From Struthidea cinerea (Eukaryota; Chordata; Aves; Passeriformes; Corcoracidae): 64,000 bases of DNA. A program made the translations under genes and the position numbers. The stretch lies in contig VZTI01000427.1 in assembly GCA_013397865.1 (NCBI GenBank), positions 34,454 to 98,453 on the forward strand. The letters are read 5' to 3'. Of the stretch, positions 61,097 to 64,000 are shown piece after piece; the stretch's first letter is position 1, and the number at the start of each line of letters is the position of its first letter. The notes below the pieces were generated by a model. It ran no database searches. It was not told where the DNA came from and was given only the letters and a program-made list of their open reading frames with translations.

Positions 61097-61206
61097 CTCA
61101 CGACAAAGGGCTGGAGCGTGTCCAGGGAAGGGAACGGAGCTGGGGAAGGGGCTGGAGCCCCAGGAGGCAGCTGGAGGGGCCCAGAACTGGACAGAGCCCT
61201 CGAGGT
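61097..61206. mobile_element. CR1 fragments with an inverted junction
   Basis: AAAGGGCTGGAGCGTGTCCA through GGAGCTGGGGAAGGGGCTGG is plus-sense CR1 group B (reverse of 47520-47570). GGGCCCAGAACTGGACAGAG and CCCTCGAGGT are in the opposite sense (as at 47583-47612). The orientation therefore switches at about 61172. Confidence 0.75.
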
Positions 61207-63899
61207 GTGGCTTTGAGCAGCGTGAGAGGAGATGTGGAGCATCTCACACCAACCCCACCAGCCTCTGAGTATCCCCGGCACCAGTTAAACATCAAAGCTG
61301 TCCATAACCTCTCTCAAGGCCTGCCAAATTCCAGCCCGTCTAACCATCCATGCATCCATCCCATCCCTCCTCAGCCTCCAAGTGCTGCAGGCAACAGAGC
61401 CTGCCTGAGCCCAAACCAACCCCACCCGCTGCTCTGCCCTCTTCCTCAGAGCCTCTTCACCCTGCGAGGAACCCAGCACCCAGAGAGAGGACATTTCTCC
61501 TTTCTGAAACATTCTGCCGACGATGTGTTCAGCCCCAAAGCCGCGTTTTCCATCGGATTAATGCTCCTCCAGAACACTTTGCTTGGCATTGTGGATTTGC
61601 GGCAGACGCCGGAGTTTTCATTAGGCTCCAAAGGCAGTTTGGAGACAGAGTTTTCAAACACGAAGCCTGAGACATCCTCCTTGTAATTAGGCTGTACTCA
61701 AACTTCCCTACCAGCTGTGCAGAAAAGGGCCCTTTTCCCACGACTTCCTCTCCCTAACATTCCATGGATTGTAACGTACTTTAGCACAGTTTCCTTTGGA
61801 ATTCTCTAAAATATTATATTGGAGACCTCAGCTGGTTTTCCAGTTATCAGCCCAAGGCGATGAACACTTTCACAAGGAGAAGAAATCCTAGCAAACACCA
61901 CCCAAAGGCATCTCTGACCCAGGCAGACTCCATATTCCTGCGGGAGCACTTCTCTTCCATGGACTTCCATGGTTAGTAAGATGCAATCCAGGACGGTGCA
62001 GGGAAATTCAGGCGTTTCTCCTTAGAAGAGATGGAAGAACACGGGAGAGAAGCTAAACTTCAGCCTGGAACCTGTCAAGAAACGCTCAGGTTCCTCCCTC
62101 ATTTGAAAAATAACGCTAATGATAAAGACAATAATCCTCTTATCACACAGGAGCCGATGGGATTGTGAGCCAGGCAAGAGGAACTGGAGTTTGGAAGGCT
62201 CCTCCATTTCTGCCCCTGTGTGAAGAGTTCCTCACTTGGCCTGATCACAAAGCAAAATATTTCCAAGCAGACTCCTGGCCCTGCTGAAATCCTCCTCCTT
62301 GGAGGAGAGGAGACTGTCAGCTGCTTTGGGAGGGAGCTGTTTGTTATCTGAGCATGAAAACGGACACAAGAACAGGCTCAGTCTGGGTGATAACAGGCTG
62401 GACAGGGGGCAAATGGCTCTTTGTGAGAAGTGTCAGGCACGAGGACGAGCTCGGAAATATCTGTGATTATCAAACGGCTGCGCACTGTCCAAGGGCTCCC
62501 AAAACAGCTCTGGAGCCCAGAGGAAGGAGAGTTTAATGGGTCAGGGGAAACTTCAAAAAGAAGGGTAAGGACCAGACCCGGATCTCCAAATCACGTTGAC
62601 CATGCCCGAGGTGAGCATCCCTTGCTGAGGCTGAGAGAGTCGGGTGCAGTAAGTCCTAAATCTGAGCTTACGCTTTCGCCTTGATTTCCAATCCACTGAT
62701 GAACGATTTATAATCCAATCCTGAGCACTGCGAAGGAGCTGAAGGTCTTTAAACTCTTCAGGCACCCTGGTGACACCCTGAGGGACGTTGTGTGTGGGGC
62801 ACGAGGGGAGCATGACAGTTCTGGGGACATCTGTGGCCATAACGGAGAGGGACAGGGATGAACATCAAACCCCTTGATGCTTTCCAACAGTTCCAGGATT
62901 GGTTTATAAATTAAGGTTATAAAACATGTTGTATTCCACCTCCAGATGTCTCATCCTTTGCAGTTCCCCACAATTCATCATTTTTAATGCTTAGATGCCA
63001 AGCACGGCTGCTCCTCTCTCCTCTGCCCCAGCAGGGGAGTGAACAACTGCCCTGGGCTCCTTCTACAGCTGACGGGTCACAGCTCCAGAGATTCTCACCA
63101 AAATCAGCAGATTAACACCCAAACAAGCCTTGCCCCGTTATTTTGGGCTGCCTCCTTTCCCTGCTGAGGGAGACCTCAGGGAAGCCATGCAGGGTGGAGC
63201 TGCAGGTCTGACTCGGAGATCACAGCGCCTTTCAGAGCCCTGCAGTTCAAACCGCACCGTAATGTGATCAAAATATTTAATAATTGCACCTGCTTTAACA
63301 CTGGCAGTAAAAGGCCCCAATCTTTCACTCCAATACCTCCCTTCACTCCACTCTTCCCCACCTTTCAGCAAGCACCACAAAACAATCCTCTTGCTATGCA
63401 CAGCCATCAATATTTCAATCCCAAACGATCATTTGGAAAGGATGAATGACTTCCAACAAACCCTAACACCGCAATAAATCTCCAGTTGTGCCTAATGTTC
63501 TGCACTGAGCTGTGAAGAGCTGCAGCTGCAGAAAACATGATCTGAACTCCTGTCACAGCCTGCTTTGCTCTGGAGCTCAGATTTCCACTGTCCTCCTGGG
63601 CCACCAGCCAGGATTGGGCTTGGCTTGATGCAAAATTCCTGACAAGAGGAGTTTTCTTTCCCTGGACAGGCAGGATGTGGGATGGAACCACCCCTGAAGG
63701 CTCTGAAGCACCACTGTGCTGACAGAGGATTGGATTCTGGGCCTGTTTGCACCGGGATAAAACCACGGAGCACTTGGGTTAGCAGTCATTCCACCCTGCT
63801 GATCCATCTGTACCTGAGACTGAAAAGTAAAACGTGATTCTCATCGTTGGGAGAAATAACAACTGATGCCAAAAAAGTCAAAAAGGCAGCACTCATCCT
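61207..63899. other. Unique intronic sequence, 2.7 kb
   Basis: No gene or repeat recognised. Confidence 0.45.
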
Positions 63900-63937
63900 T
63901 AAAAAAAAAAAAGGGGGGGGGGGGGGGGGTTTGGAAA

Positions 63938-63970
<33 letters not shown>

Positions 63971-64000
63971 TTTTAACGGGAAAAAACCAAAAAAACACAA
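63900..64000. repeat. Homopolymer-rich low-complexity end
   Basis: Successive runs of A (12), G (18), A (16), A (12) and T (12) fill the last 100 bases. This is unlike any natural repeat in the window and may be low-quality sequence at a contig end. Confidence 0.9.

Overview
The window is vertebrate nuclear DNA, almost certainly from a bird and quite possibly a passerine. The evidence is about two dozen 5'-truncated CR1 (chicken repeat 1) LINE fragments, the absence of SINEs or L1, and one recognisable gene whose split exons match vertebrate PRKG1 (cGMP-dependent protein kinase 1). The species cannot be named from the sequence.

Three coding exons lie on the minus strand: 40280-40343, 18588-18665 and 14697-14791. 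Each has canonical AG/GT borders, and their phases join without a break. Read in transcript order they give [21 protein letters not shown], then THYESGEYIIRQGARGDT plus FFIISKGK, then [15 protein letters not shown] followed by [16 protein letters not shown]. This is the first two thirds of cyclic-nucleotide-binding domain B. The window therefore sits inside PRKG1: part of an upstream intron (40344-64000), a complete 21.6 kb intron, a complete 3.8 kb intron, and part of a downstream intron (1-14696). I saw no other convincing gene, RNA gene or CRISPR array.

The introns hold four kinds of material. (1) CR1 3' ends in both orientations, in at least three sequence groups called A, B and C here. 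Two group C copies (about 11.0 and 48.6 kb) are nearly identical and inverted. (2) Minisatellites: an 82-bp array at 5.4-6.5 kb, a mosaic array at 22.5-23.3 kb, a 58-bp array at 36.0 kb, an 88-92-bp array at 50.2 kb, and a 1-kb array of 11-bp units at 57.8-58.8 kb. (3) A pair of ~385-bp copies of an unidentified dispersed repeat (1.2 and 33.2 kb) and a possible solo LTR at 59.4-59.8 kb. (4) Assembly scars: two N gaps beside simple repeats, three single-N joins, and a homopolymer-rich right end.

The most consequential observation concerns assembly. The single N at 54700 separates two 1,265-bp copies (53435-54699 and 54701-55965) that differ at only two positions I could find. This looks like unmerged overlapping contig ends. 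The single Ns at 22918 and 58318 lie inside tandem repeats and have the same look. I found no new molecular system. The remaining points of interest are repeat architecture, two open frames of doubtful status, and possible conserved intronic segments.
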